A program made the position numbers and the translations under genes. Positions 1 through 6,538 of a stretch of 10,046 nt of DNA are shown here, in pieces. The stretch is taken from the NCBI GenBank assembly GCA_947523045.1, contig CANNUR010000098.1, positions 1 to 10,046 on the forward strand, given 5' to 3'. A model generated the notes under the pieces. That model was not told the origin of the DNA and ran no database searches. It worked only from the letters and a program-made list of their open reading frames with translations. Source of the DNA: an uncultured Prosthecobacter sp. (GTDB lineage Bacteria > Verrucomicrobiota > Verrucomicrobiia > Verrucomicrobiales > Verrucomicrobiaceae). Positions within the stretch are counted from its first letter, which is position 1. Every line of letters begins with the position of its first letter.

Positions 1-1
1 C

Positions 2-925
2 GACAACAGCGACCAGAGCCAGCGTTCCAGCGAGGCGCAGCTCGCCGGGCAGGCCGCCAACGTCGCCAATGCCCGCGCGCAACTGGCCCGCGCACAGGCG
101 GACATGCGGCGTGTCAACGACCTGGTGGGGGAGGGGTCGCTGTCGCTGCGCGAACGCGATCAGACGCTGGCCACGCTGCGCCAGGCGGAGGCCGGCGTGC
201 TTCCGGCGCAGGCGCAGCAGCAGGTCGCGGGCGAGCAGGTCCGGTCGGTCACGGTCGGGCGCGGCGGGTTGAAGGCGAACGTGGAAGCGGCGAAGGCCGC
301 GCTGCGCCTCGCCGAGATCGATCCCGTTCAGATCGTCATCATCGTCATTGCCATGCTGGGCGGCTTCGTCCAATGGCTCTGGGGGCTGATCCAGCAGTCG
401 CGTGAAGAGCGCGAACGCCGCCGTGCCGCGCCGCCGGATCCCGAGGAGCGGCGTCTGCGCGAAGAGGCTTGGCGACGCCAAGTCGAGCCGGTCCGTCCCT
501 CGCCGCAAGCACCGCGACCGGTCAACGACACCCCTGCCGATCCCTGGGAGATGATGCGCAAGCTGATGGAAAAGGCACAGGAAGCCGCGCAACAACCCGC
601 ACCACCTTCACAGCGCCCCTCCCCCCCTGCGAACCGGCCGACACCGCCCCCTGCCCTGCCCGAGCGGCAGCCGGCCGTCCCGCCCCGCCCGGCACCGCCC
701 GCCGTTGTGGCGGCGGGTGAACCCGTCCGCGCACCGGCACCGGTCACTGCAGCGAGCGTTGAACCCGCCTTCGCCGTCACCCCGCCCCCGGCGACTCGTG
801 CGCCACAGACCGCCCCGCTGGCCCGTCTGCTGGCGCGCCCCGAGTCCGTGCGCCAGGCGGTCCTGCTGCGTGAAATCTTGGGGCCGCCAAAGGCCTTGCA
901 AAGTGGTGCGGATGCGCCACTCTGA
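2..925 (+). CDS. Chimeric frame: HlyD/EmrA-type adaptor hairpin joined to a one-TM Pro/Ala-rich hypothetical protein (5' partial)
   Basis: The frame is open from the first bases of the window and ends with TGA at 923-925, giving 307 visible codons. Codons 1-105 are an Ala/Gln/Arg-rich coiled coil. The pattern VNDLVGEGSLSLRERDQTLA followed by an AAKAALRLAEI stretch is typical of the periplasmic alpha-hairpin of membrane fusion proteins (HlyD/EmrA/RND adaptors). In that family this point is followed by a TRI.AP segment and the lipoyl/beta-barrel half; none of that is present. Instead codons 107-130 are a hydrophobic segment (PVQIVIIVIAMLGG...), then a highly charged Arg/Glu stretch, long Pro/Ala linkers, a short amphipathic block (WEMMRKLMEKAQ) and a C-terminal block around codons 273-299 (RQAVLLREILGPPKAL) that looks like a conserved tail. 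The second part resembles a complete small one-TM protein lacking only its start Met: the codon before GAT CCC is ATC. I do not know its function. The true product may be two separate genes. Confidence 0.6.
   Translation, partial: DNSDQSQRSSEAQLAGQAANVANARAQLARAQADMRRVNDLVGEGSLSLRERDQTLATLRQAEAGVLPAQAQQQVAGEQVRSVTVGRGGLKANVEAAKAALRLAEIDPVQIVIIVIAMLGGFVQWLWGLIQQSREERERRRAAPPDPEERRLREEAWRRQVEPVRPSPQAPRPVNDTPADPWEMMRKLMEKAQEAAQQPAPPSQRPSPPANRPTPPPALPERQPAVPPRPAPPAVVAAGEPVRAPAPVTAASVEPAFAVTPPPATRAPQTAPLARLLARPESVRQAVLLREILGPPKALQSGADAPL
316..323. other. GATCGATC junction between the two unrelated halves of the 2-925 frame
   Basis: The eight bases GATCGATC sit exactly where adaptor-like sequence (GCC GAG ATC) gives way to transmembrane-protein sequence (GAT CCC GTT). 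If the right half natively began ATG GAT CCC (Met-Asp-Pro), its first GATC would lie immediately after the start codon, which would explain why the Met is missing. If the left half natively read GAG ATC GA., it too carried a GATC. Two GATC ends filled in and blunt-ligated give precisely GATCGATC. An ordinary in vivo deletion could also use this short homology. The change in protein family is seen; the mechanism is inferred. Confidence 0.5.
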
Positions 926-940
926 GCACTCGCAGCACCC

Positions 941-1027
941 GCCGGTGTGGTGAAATTGGTAGACGCGCTAGACTCAAAATCTTGTGTCCGTGAGGACGTG
1001 TCGGTTCGAGTCCGACCACCGGCACCA
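941..1027 (+). tRNA. tRNA-Leu (anticodon CAA)
   Basis: This is an 87-nt class II tRNA including an encoded CCA at 1025-1027. The acceptor arms GCCGGTG (941-947) and CACCGGC (1017-1023) pair perfectly, with discriminator A1024. The D arm is GTG/CGC with the GGTAGA loop. The anticodon loop CTCAAAA (973-979) gives anticodon CAA at 975-977, reading UUG. The long variable arm (GTCC GTGA GGAC, 986-997) is the leucine/serine hallmark. The T arm GTCGG-TTCGAGT-CCGAC is canonical. The anticodon stem has one T-T mismatch (969 against 983). The gene starts 15 nt after the preceding stop codon and no convincing terminator follows it. Confidence 0.97.
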
Positions 1028-1168
1028 TCCCTGACGTGGGGAGGCATGAGCCTCGCAAACCCAGTCCTCGCGGCTTGACGCTACCCCACTTGGACAGCCC
1101 GGCAGGAACCTCCGTCGTCCCGGCGTACCTTTGCCTGCCAATCCGCCGCAGAACGGCAACCTCATCGC
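1028..1168. other. Intergenic region between tRNA-Leu and the serine hydrolase
   Basis: These 141 nt hold no open frame worth calling. A short hairpin GAGGC-ATGA-GCCTC (1041-1054) follows the tRNA but has no T-run. TTGACG at about 1074-1079 resembles a -35 box, but no acceptable -10 box lies 16-18 bp downstream. Nothing further can be supported. Confidence 0.5.
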
Positions 1169-2254
1169 ATGAAACGACGCCACGCCCTTGCCTCCCTCCT
1201 GGCCGGAATCGGCACCCCAGCCGGACTCCGCGCAGCGACTGCCGACGCCCTGGACACCGCCTCCCGCCTGATCCAACAGCAGGTGGATGCGGGCATCCTG
1301 CAGGCGGCGACCCTGCATGTGCAGCGTGGCGACCGCATCCATCAGAAGGCGTTTGGCCAGGCAAAAACAGATTCCATGTTCCTGCTCGGGTCGATCACCA
1401 AGCCCCTGACGGCGACCGCCGCCATGCTGCTGGTGGAGCGCGGGGAGTTGAAGCTGGACGACCCGGCGGTGAAGTATCTCCCGGAATTCTCGCAGGGCGC
1501 GCGCCGCGAAATCACCCTTCGCCACCTGCTGACCCACACTTCCGGCCTGCCTGACCAACTGGAGAACAACGATGAACTGCGCGCCCGTCACGCCCCGCTC
1601 GCCGACTTTGTCGCGGGCGCCATGCGCACGCCCCTGCTGTTCCAGCCGGGCACGAAATACCACTACCAAAGCATGGGCATTCTGCTGGCGGCTGAAATCG
1701 TCGAGCGCCTCACCCACGCCCGGCTGCCGGACTTTTTGGCGGCGGAAGTCTTTCGTCCGCTCGGCATGAAGCGCTCGGTGCTTGGCCTGGGTTGCTTTCG
1801 CAAATCGGAGATGGTGTCGATGCAAACCGAGCATGCCGCCACCGAAGCCGGCGCCGGCAAACCGGGCACCCAGACCTGGGACTGGAACAGCGATTACTGG
1901 CGCAACCTCGCCGCCCCTTGGGGAGGCGCGCACAGTTCGGCGGCGGATGTCGCCACCTTTTTGCACAGCTTCCTGCAGCCCGCCGGCAAGGTGCTGCGAC
2001 CGGAGACCGCCGCCCTCATGGTTCGCAACCACACCCCGGGAATGGCCGCGAGTCGCGGTCTGGGTTTCATGGTGGGCCCCACGGGTTTCGCCACCACCTG
2101 CTCCGCCCAAACCTTCGGCCACAGCGGCTCCACCGGCACCCTCGCCTGGGTGGACCCGGCGGCGAAGCTCAGCTTTGTCCTGCTGACCTCCCTGCCGAAA
2201 AAGGTCTCCGGCGAGCTCTTGCTGAAGCCGGTTGCGGAAAGCATCGGCGGCTGA
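1169..2254 (+). CDS. Serine hydrolase, beta-lactamase (class C/S12) family, exported
   Basis: This 361-aa protein belongs to the penicillin-binding-protein/beta-lactamase-fold serine hydrolases (Pfam Beta-lactamase; AmpC, EstB and D-aminopeptidase relatives). The N-terminus (MKRRHAL, then a hydrophobic stretch and Ala-rich cleavage region near residue 24) looks like a Sec or Tat signal, placing it in the periplasm or on the surface. The nucleophile motif SxxK is SITK at 75-78. LTHTSGL at 121-127 is the typical family block. The usual Tyr-Ser/Ala-Asn motif appears as YQS at 166-168 after FQPGTKYH. HSG at 318-320 replaces the KTG motif, as is common in the esterase/peptidase members. The substrate cannot be read from sequence; an esterase, peptidase or peptidoglycan-modifying role is as likely as beta-lactam hydrolysis. 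The start ATG has no Shine-Dalgarno motif and follows 141 nt of non-coding DNA after the tRNA. The gene converges with the iron operon, the two stop codons lying 4 nt apart. Confidence 0.9.
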   Translation: MKRRHALASLLAGIGTPAGLRAATADALDTASRLIQQQVDAGILQAATLHVQRGDRIHQKAFGQAKTDSMFLLGSITKPLTATAAMLLVERGELKLDDPAVKYLPEFSQGARREITLRHLLTHTSGLPDQLENNDELRARHAPLADFVAGAMRTPLLFQPGTKYHYQSMGILLAAEIVERLTHARLPDFLAAEVFRPLGMKRSVLGLGCFRKSEMVSMQTEHAATEAGAGKPGTQTWDWNSDYWRNLAAPWGGAHSSAADVATFLHSFLQPAGKVLRPETAALMVRNHTPGMAASRGLGFMVGPTGFATTCSAQTFGHSGSTGTLAWVDPAAKLSFVLLTSLPKKVSGELLLKPVAESIGG

Positions 2255-2264
2255 GCCCTCAGCC
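2249..2264. terminator. Perfect 7-bp palindrome spanning both convergent stop codons
   Basis: GGCTGAG (2249-2255), CC, CTCAGCC (2258-2264) is a perfect inverted repeat. It contains the TGA stop of the serine hydrolase (2252-2254) and, on the other strand, the TGA of the PepSY gene (2259-2261). A G/C-rich hairpin shared between convergent genes is a common place for a bidirectional terminator, but there is no T-tract on either side, so intrinsic termination is doubtful. Confidence 0.35.
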
Positions 2265-3407
2265 CCGAAACCGTCGCCAGGCGAGGGCGAAGCCGGTCCA
2301 GACGAGGATCAGGGCGGCAAGGCTGGCGAGGGCGGCGACCGTTTGACCGGCAAAGCCGAAGAGTTCGCCGGTGTGCAGGAAGCGGGCGTACATCCGCAGG
2401 CGGCGACCGAGGTTTTGCGCGGTGAAATCGTCCGGGCTGAGTTTCAGGGTGCCGGCCACCGGATCCAGGTGCAGCATCGTGCGCAGGTGCGGCTGGCCGC
2501 GGCCGCCGCGATCGAGCATGAGCGGGAAGGGCTGACCCGGCGCACCCGGCAGGCGCAGGCTGAGCCGACGCCAGTCGCTGTGGCGGGCCTGGGCCTCGGC
2601 GAGCAGCGGTCCAAGACCGTCGAGGCGGATCGCCGGTGCGGCGGGTCGCTCCGCCGCTGCTGGACCGCCTGGTCGTCCTCCCGCCGGCGCGCTCTGGCGC
2701 GGTGGTGGCGGTTCACTGCCGGCGAGACGGAACAGCAGGCTGTTGGCCCAGCCATAGGACATGATCAGGCCGGTGAGCAGGATGGCGAGCAGCGGCAGGG
2801 CACTCCAGAAGCCGATGGCGTTGTGCCAGTTCCAGTCGCGGGCGCGACCGCGAAAGCGGCGGTCGATCCACAGGGCGACGCGCAGGTTGGCGAGTCGCCA
2901 GTGGCGCGGCCACCAGAGGTAGAGCCCGGAGCCGACCAGGACGCCGAAGACCAGCGTGGCGGCGCCGGTGATCGCCTTGCCTGTCTCGCGTTCGAGACCG
3001 GTCTGGGTGAGGAAGCGATGCCAGGAGGTGACGGCGTGGAAGAAATCGTGCCAGGCCTTGGCGCCCTCGCCGAGCACGGCGCCGGTGTAGGGATTCGCGT
3101 AGAGCACCTGATCGCGACCGGCACTGAGGGTGACCGGCGCAGCGGGATCCGCCTGCCAGGTGAAGCCGCTGGGATTGAACCCCGACTGCGCGGCGCGCAC
3201 CCGTTCGGCCAGCGTGGCCGGATCGAGTCGGGCGGCAACACCGGCTTCGGGCGGGGTCACCCGCAGGTGGCGGTTGGCCCAGTCCATGAACTGGGTTTCA
3301 TAGGCGATGAGCAGACCGCTGCCGGCGAGCGAGGCAATGATCAGGCCGGCGGCGAGGCCGGCGACGAGGTGTGCCCAGAAAATGAGGCGGTGGAAGGTGG
3401 GGTGCAT
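2259..3407 (-). CDS. piuB: PiuB-like PepSY-associated transmembrane protein (probable ferric-siderophore reductase)
   Basis: This 382-aa inner-membrane protein is of the PepSY_TM type (PiuB/FoxB/FsrB relatives), believed to reduce siderophore-bound ferric iron. Four membrane segments are visible: about residues 13-36, 146-166, 197-218 and 355-376, with a periplasmic PepSY-like region between the first two. Family-typical histidines next to the membrane, likely heme ligands, are H6/H13 (HRLIFWAHLVAG), H124/H130 (FHAVTSWHRFL), H195 (DWNWHNAIGFW) and H345 (FLHTGELFGF). A Pro/Gly/Ala-rich stretch at 231-258 looks like an insertion or linker. I chose the ATG at 3407 (MHPTFHRL) because a longer in-frame start at 3509 would overlap the upstream gene by about 95 nt and add a non-family leader. 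With this start the gap to the upstream stop is 7 nt, which indicates translational coupling as the third gene of the operon. The family is clear; the symbol is by analogy with Pseudomonas. Confidence 0.88.
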   Translation of the reverse strand: MHPTFHRLIFWAHLVAGLAAGLIIASLAGSGLLIAYETQFMDWANRHLRVTPPEAGVAARLDPATLAERVRAAQSGFNPSGFTWQADPAAPVTLSAGRDQVLYANPYTGAVLGEGAKAWHDFFHAVTSWHRFLTQTGLERETGKAITGAATLVFGVLVGSGLYLWWPRHWRLANLRVALWIDRRFRGRARDWNWHNAIGFWSALPLLAILLTGLIMSYGWANSLLFRLAGSEPPPPRQSAPAGGRPGGPAAAERPAAPAIRLDGLGPLLAEAQARHSDWRRLSLRLPGAPGQPFPLMLDRGGRGQPHLRTMLHLDPVAGTLKLSPDDFTAQNLGRRLRMYARFLHTGELFGFAGQTVAALASLAALILVWTGFALAWRRFRG

Positions 3408-3414
3408 GGGCAGG

Positions 3415-4107
3415 TCACATCTCGGCCCACTGGCGGAGCAGGTTGTGATAAACGCCGGTGAGCTGAACGGAAGTTTTTTCCGCGGCGGCCTGGCCGGGCA
3501 GTTCGGCATTGAGGCGCTGAATGGCGAGATCGAGATCGAACAGCAGCGCGCGCTGACCGTCGTCGCGGATCATGCTCTGCAGCCAGAAGAAGGAGCAGAG
3601 GCGGGCACCGCGGGTCACCGGGGTGACATGATGCAGGCTGGTCGAGGGATACAGCACGAGGTGACCGGCGGGCAGCTTGACACGCTGCACGCCGTAGGTG
3701 TCCTCGATGCAGAGTTCACCGCCGTCGTACTCCTCCGGGCCGGCAAAGAAAAGGGTGGCGGAGAGATCGGTGCGGATGCGCAGCGGCGTGCCTGGCACCT
3801 GGCGGATGGCGTTGTCGACATGGGTGCCAAAGGACTGGCCGCCGGTGTAGCGGTTGAACAGCGGCGGGAAGAGGCGCAGAGGCAGGGCGGCGGCGAGGAA
3901 GAGCGGATTTTGGGCGAGGGCGGCGAGGATCATCTCGCCCACCTGCACCGCGGCCGGATGGCCCTCGGGGATCTGCTGGTTGTCCTTGGCGCGGGCCGAC
4001 TGATGACCGGCGGTGACCTTGCCGTCGACCCAGTCGGCGGACTCGAGAATCTGTCGCGCCTGGGCGACTTGCGCGGGGGTGAGTACGTCGGGAATGCTGA
4101 ACAACAT
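3415..4107 (-). CDS. piuC: PKHD-type Fe(II)/2-oxoglutarate hydroxylase, PiuC/YbiX family
   Basis: This 230-aa protein has the usual full length of the PiuC/YbiX family and strong recalled similarity to E. coli YbiX, for example in [43 protein letters not shown] and the C-terminal YHNLLRQW. It is a cytoplasmic non-heme iron dioxygenase with a jelly-roll fold. The Fe(II) ligands are H96 and D98 (HVD) and H159 (SLHHVTP); R169 ([12 protein letters not shown]) should bind 2-oxoglutarate. Its physiological substrate is not established; members occur next to Fiu/PiuA siderophore receptors and are iron-regulated. Here it is the second gene of the minus-strand operon, 53 nt after the receptor and 7 nt before the PepSY gene. 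No Shine-Dalgarno motif precedes the ATG; the leader carries a run of C instead (ATCCCCCC). All catalytic residues are intact. Confidence 0.95.
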   Translation of the reverse strand: MLFSIPDVLTPAQVAQARQILESADWVDGKVTAGHQSARAKDNQQIPEGHPAAVQVGEMILAALAQNPLFLAAALPLRLFPPLFNRYTGGQSFGTHVDNAIRQVPGTPLRIRTDLSATLFFAGPEEYDGGELCIEDTYGVQRVKLPAGHLVLYPSTSLHHVTPVTRGARLCSFFWLQSMIRDDGQRALLFDLDLAIQRLNAELPGQAAAEKTSVQLTGVYHNLLRQWAEM

Positions 4108-4124
4108 GACTTTGGGGGGATGTG

Positions 4125-4150
4125 GCCGGACCGGCGCAAACCGGTCCGGC
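4125..4150 (-). promoter_or_regulatory. Perfect 10-bp intercistronic hairpin between receptor and piuC
   Basis: GCCGGACCGG (4125-4134) and CCGGTCCGGC (4141-4150) are exact reverse complements around a 6-nt loop. This nearly fills the 53-nt gap between the receptor stop and the piuC start. The stem is very G/C-rich and would fold stably in the operon mRNA. On the transcribed strand it is followed by ATCCCCCCAAAG, not a T-run, so it is not a canonical intrinsic terminator. An mRNA-stability element or partial attenuator that keeps receptor levels above those of the downstream enzymes is the simplest inference. Confidence 0.55.
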
Positions 4151-4160
4151 GCGCGGGTTT

Positions 4161-6422
4161 TCAGAACTTGTAGCTGGCGGTGAGCACGGCGGAGCGACCG
4201 GCCCCTGGGATGAAGTGCCCGCCGCCGACGCGATCGATGTAGGCCTTGTCGGCGAGGTTGTAGAGGTTGAGGCGCAGGGAGAAGTTCTTGTTCACCTCGT
4301 AACCGACCATGGCATCGAACAGGCAGAACGAGGGCGCTTCACGCGCGGCGTCGTTGTTGGAGTTGAAGCGGCTGTCCGTGAACTGCAGGCCGGCGCCGAC
4401 CTGGAAGCCGCGGGGCAGATCGGACACCGTCCACAGGTTGGCGCTGTGGCGCGGCGTGTTCATCAATTCACGGCCCACTTCCAGCGGGTTGTTGGAAGCG
4501 ACCACCTCGCTGTCGAGCAGGGTGTAACCGCCGAAGACACGCCAGTCGTCGGTGAGGCTGCCGGCAAAGCCGACCTCGATGCCCTGAACGCGCTGCTCGC
4601 CGGCGAGCACGACCGTGTCGGTGGGATCGGCCGGATCCTCGGTGCGGGCGTTGGTCTTGTCGGTGCGGAAGACCGCGGCCGTCAACTGCAGCCGATCCTC
4701 CAGCAGGTCCCACTTGGTGCCGAGCTCGACGGTGCGGCTCTGCTCGGGATCCAGGTTGACGTTGTTGGCGGCGGTGGCCGTGTTGTTCAGCGTCAGGCCC
4801 TCGGCCGAGGGATTGAAGGAGGTGCCGTAGCCCAAATAAACACTGCCGTTCTCGACCGGCTTGTACACCAGGCCGGCACGCCAGCTCACCATCTCGTCGA
4901 CCCGGCTCAGGTTCGTCCGCGCACCGGAGGCATAGGCCGGCGCACCGGTCGAGGCGACCGAGCTGTAATCGATGTCAAAGCGGTCGTAGCGCAGGCCGCC
5001 GGTGAGCTGCCAATGGTCGCCCAAGCTCATCGTGTCGAACAGGTAGGCCGAGAGCGACAGCGCCTCGGTCTCGGTGTAGGCGCCGCTGCGGCGGATGCGA
5101 CCGGTGAAGTTCTGGTCGGGATCCGGATTGCCGATGGTGGTGGTGGGCGTACCGCCGATGACCACGCGACCGAAGTTCTTCGACGTTTCATGGACGACTT
5201 CGGCGCCGGCGACGAGGTCATGGCGCAGCAGGCCGGTCTCGAACTTGGCGATGAGGTTGACCTGGTCGGCGATGATGCGGTCGGTCTGGTCGCGCGACTG
5301 GAAGTTGCGGTTGATGGTGCCGTCGTAGGTGATGTTCGGTCCGGCCTGGACATCGGCGAAACGCGGCGCGGTGGTCACCGAGTCGCGCTCGGTCTGGCCG
5401 GCGCGGAAGGTGTTGGTGAAGCGCAGGTTGTCGTTGAAGTCGTGCTCAAACTGCACCGTGGCGATGTCGGTACGGATGCGCTCGTAGTCGCGCTCGCGCA
5501 GACCGTAGAAGTTGTCGAAGGAGACATCCGGGATGTCATTGGCACGCGCGCCGAGGCCGTTCTGATAGGTCGTGGTGACACCGGCGGCGGTGCTCGGCGC
5601 CGGCACCCAGGGGATGCCGTAATCGGGCAGGCCCTCGGAATCCATGTGGAAGTAGCTGAGGATCAGGCGGGTGTCGGTCTCCAGACCGAAGGCCAGCGAG
5701 GCGGCCAAGCCCTGGCGCTGTTCGTTTGCCGGGCCGCGCCCCGGCACAGTGGCTTCATGGTAAAGGGCGTTGACGCGCAGGGCACTGTGTTCGCCGAGCG
5801 GCTGGTTGACGTCGGCCGTGCTGCGGATGTAGTCGCTCGTGCCGACGCCGGTTTCGCCGCTGTAGGACGGATCCAGGCGCGGGGTCTTCGAAGCCAGGTT
5901 GATCGAGCCACCGGTCGAGCCGCGACCGGCATTCGACGAGGCCGGGCCCTTGGTGACCTCGACCTGCTCCATGTTGAAGGGGTCGCGGGTGTAGCCGCCG
6001 AAGTCGCGGATGCCGTCGACAAACAGGTCGGTGCGGGCGTTGAAACCGCGAATGCTCATGTTGTCGCCGGTCGGCACACCGCCCTCGCCCGCCTGCATGG
6101 TGATGCCGGGCACATTGCGCAACACATCGCGCAGGCTGGTGGCATTGCGCTCCTGGATGACCGACTGCGGCACGACGGTCACCGTCTGCGGGATGTCGCG
6201 CAGTGGCTGGGTGTACTTCGGCGTCTGCACCCGGTCGGGCTTGTAGACCTTGTCCTGCTCGCCCTCGACCAAGATCTCGGGCAGTTCGGCCACGCCTTCC
6301 TTGGGTACAGGCGCGGGGGCGGCGGTTTGCGCCGCCAAGCTGCCGGCAGCCAGAAGCAGGGTGGAAGCAACCACGCGGTCGCTGGAGGACCGGACAACGG
6401 GGGAAGAGGGAGCAGGTTTCAT
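4161..6422 (-). CDS. piuA: TonB-dependent catecholate siderophore receptor, Fiu/PiuA type
   Basis: This 753-aa outer-membrane receptor imports ferric siderophores using TonB-ExbBD energy. A signal peptide covers about residues 1-32 (hydrophobic [12 protein letters not shown], then AQT). A TonB-box-like LPEILVEG lies at 47-54. The plug domain at about 75-180 shows [51 protein letters not shown] and [11 protein letters not shown], all family-typical. The remaining ~570 residues show alternating beta-barrel sequence. The C-terminus is YKF, ending in the Phe needed for BAM insertion. VDGIRDxGxxxRDxFNxEQVEVxKGP and the [15 protein letters not shown] tail match the Fiu/PiuA catecholate branch, as does the neighbouring piuC. 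The exact ligand is unknown. It is the first gene of the operon, with its own promoter 37-65 nt upstream of the ATG. No Shine-Dalgarno motif is visible. The symbol is by analogy. Confidence 0.95.
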   Translation of the reverse strand: MKPAPSSPVVRSSSDRVVASTLLLAAGSLAAQTAAPAPVPKEGVAELPEILVEGEQDKVYKPDRVQTPKYTQPLRDIPQTVTVVPQSVIQERNATSLRDVLRNVPGITMQAGEGGVPTGDNMSIRGFNARTDLFVDGIRDFGGYTRDPFNMEQVEVTKGPASSNAGRGSTGGSINLASKTPRLDPSYSGETGVGTSDYIRSTADVNQPLGEHSALRVNALYHEATVPGRGPANEQRQGLAASLAFGLETDTRLILSYFHMDSEGLPDYGIPWVPAPSTAAGVTTTYQNGLGARANDIPDVSFDNFYGLRERDYERIRTDIATVQFEHDFNDNLRFTNTFRAGQTERDSVTTAPRFADVQAGPNITYDGTINRNFQSRDQTDRIIADQVNLIAKFETGLLRHDLVAGAEVVHETSKNFGRVVIGGTPTTTIGNPDPDQNFTGRIRRSGAYTETEALSLSAYLFDTMSLGDHWQLTGGLRYDRFDIDYSSVASTGAPAYASGARTNLSRVDEMVSWRAGLVYKPVENGSVYLGYGTSFNPSAEGLTLNNTATAANNVNLDPEQSRTVELGTKWDLLEDRLQLTAAVFRTDKTNARTEDPADPTDTVVLAGEQRVQGIEVGFAGSLTDDWRVFGGYTLLDSEVVASNNPLEVGRELMNTPRHSANLWTVSDLPRGFQVGAGLQFTDSRFNSNNDAAREAPSFCLFDAMVGYEVNKNFSLRLNLYNLADKAYIDRVGGGHFIPGAGRSAVLTASYKF

Positions 6423-6461
6423 GCGTATTTAGCAATCGCGACTCATTCGCAATTGATTGTT

Positions 6462-6480
6462 GATGCGAATAAGTCTCATC
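6462..6480 (-). promoter_or_regulatory. Fur-box-like 19-bp imperfect palindrome upstream of the siderophore receptor
   Basis: On the minus strand this reads GATGAGACTTATTCGCATC. Its two halves are symmetric at most positions, with outer arms GATG/CATC and inner GA/TC, in the geometry of the classical 19-bp Fur box (compare GATAATGATAATCATTATC; about half the positions match). It lies 40-58 nt upstream of the receptor ATG and covers the spacer and the -10 box of the predicted promoter, as expected for an iron-responsive repressor. The sequence is seen; assignment to Fur rather than another metalloregulator is inference. Confidence 0.5.
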
Positions 6481-6494
6481 CTCATTGATGTCAA
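6466..6494 (-). promoter_or_regulatory. Sigma70-type promoter of the piuA-piuC-piuB operon
   Basis: On the minus strand a perfect -35 box TTGACA (6494-6489) is followed by a 17-bp spacer and a poor -10 box TATTCG (6471-6466). The transcript would start near 6459, about 37 nt before the receptor ATG. The weak -10 box and overlap with the palindrome suggest a regulated promoter. A second inverted repeat, ATTCGCA (6445-6451) and TGCGAAT (6464-6470) with a 12-bp spacer, also overlaps the -10 box. Confidence 0.5.
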
Positions 6495-6513
6495 ACCGAA
6501 AAGTGGCGTTTTT

Positions 6514-6538
6514 CGCATCCGTCAGCCGACAGGATGCG
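6514..6538 (-). terminator. Hairpin directly after the TPR-gene stop codon
   Basis: CGCATCC (6514-6520) and GGATGCG (6532-6538) pair perfectly around an 11-nt loop, which itself contains a GTC/GAC mini-stem. The hairpin starts on the base following the TAA of the TPR gene. Downstream on that strand is AAAAACG rather than a T-run, then a second weaker inverted repeat CGAAAA/TTTTCG at 6497-6515. The position suits a transcript end or a barrier isolating the iron operon promoter; intrinsic termination efficiency is uncertain. Confidence 0.4.

Noticed and set aside
902..921. AGTGG...CCACT inverted repeat across the end of gene 1 as a terminator or tRNA promoter element
   Set aside because: The stem is bulged and short, with no T-run and no good -35/-10 pair.
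328..1047. Minus-strand open frame of 239 codons overlapping gene 1 and the tRNA
   Set aside because: It is low-complexity Gly/Ala/Arg/Ser sequence, begins beyond the tRNA and covers it; no supporting evidence.
1041..1054. Hairpin GAGGC-ATGA-GCCTC after tRNA-Leu as a terminator
   Set aside because: The stem is only 5 bp and has no T-run, so it is not convincing.
974..2122. Minus-strand open frame of 382 codons over the serine hydrolase and tRNA
   Set aside because: It runs into the tRNA gene, is His/Arg/Gly-rich without motifs, and is antisense to a gene with intact SxxK and HxG motifs.
2232..3461. Plus-strand open frame of 409 codons antisense to the PepSY gene
   Set aside because: It is low-complexity Glu/Gly/Ala-rich sequence with no domain, overlaps the serine hydrolase end, and lies opposite a well-supported membrane protein.
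3408..3509. N-terminal extension of the PepSY protein to an upstream start at 3509
   Set aside because: It overlaps piuC by about 95 nt and adds a Pro/Cys-rich leader unlike the family; the ATG at 3407 gives a normal start just before the first TM segment.
3307..4173. Plus-strand open frame of 288 codons antisense to piuC
   Set aside because: The minus strand encodes a complete PiuC/YbiX protein with all catalytic residues; the plus-strand product has no recognisable feature.
4122..6488. Plus-strand open frame of 788 codons antisense to the siderophore receptor, longer than the receptor itself
   Set aside because: The minus-strand product has unmistakable TonB-receptor domains, a signal peptide and a C-terminal Phe. 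The antisense product is a Val/Gly/Ala-rich, motif-free translation expected from GC-rich codon use.
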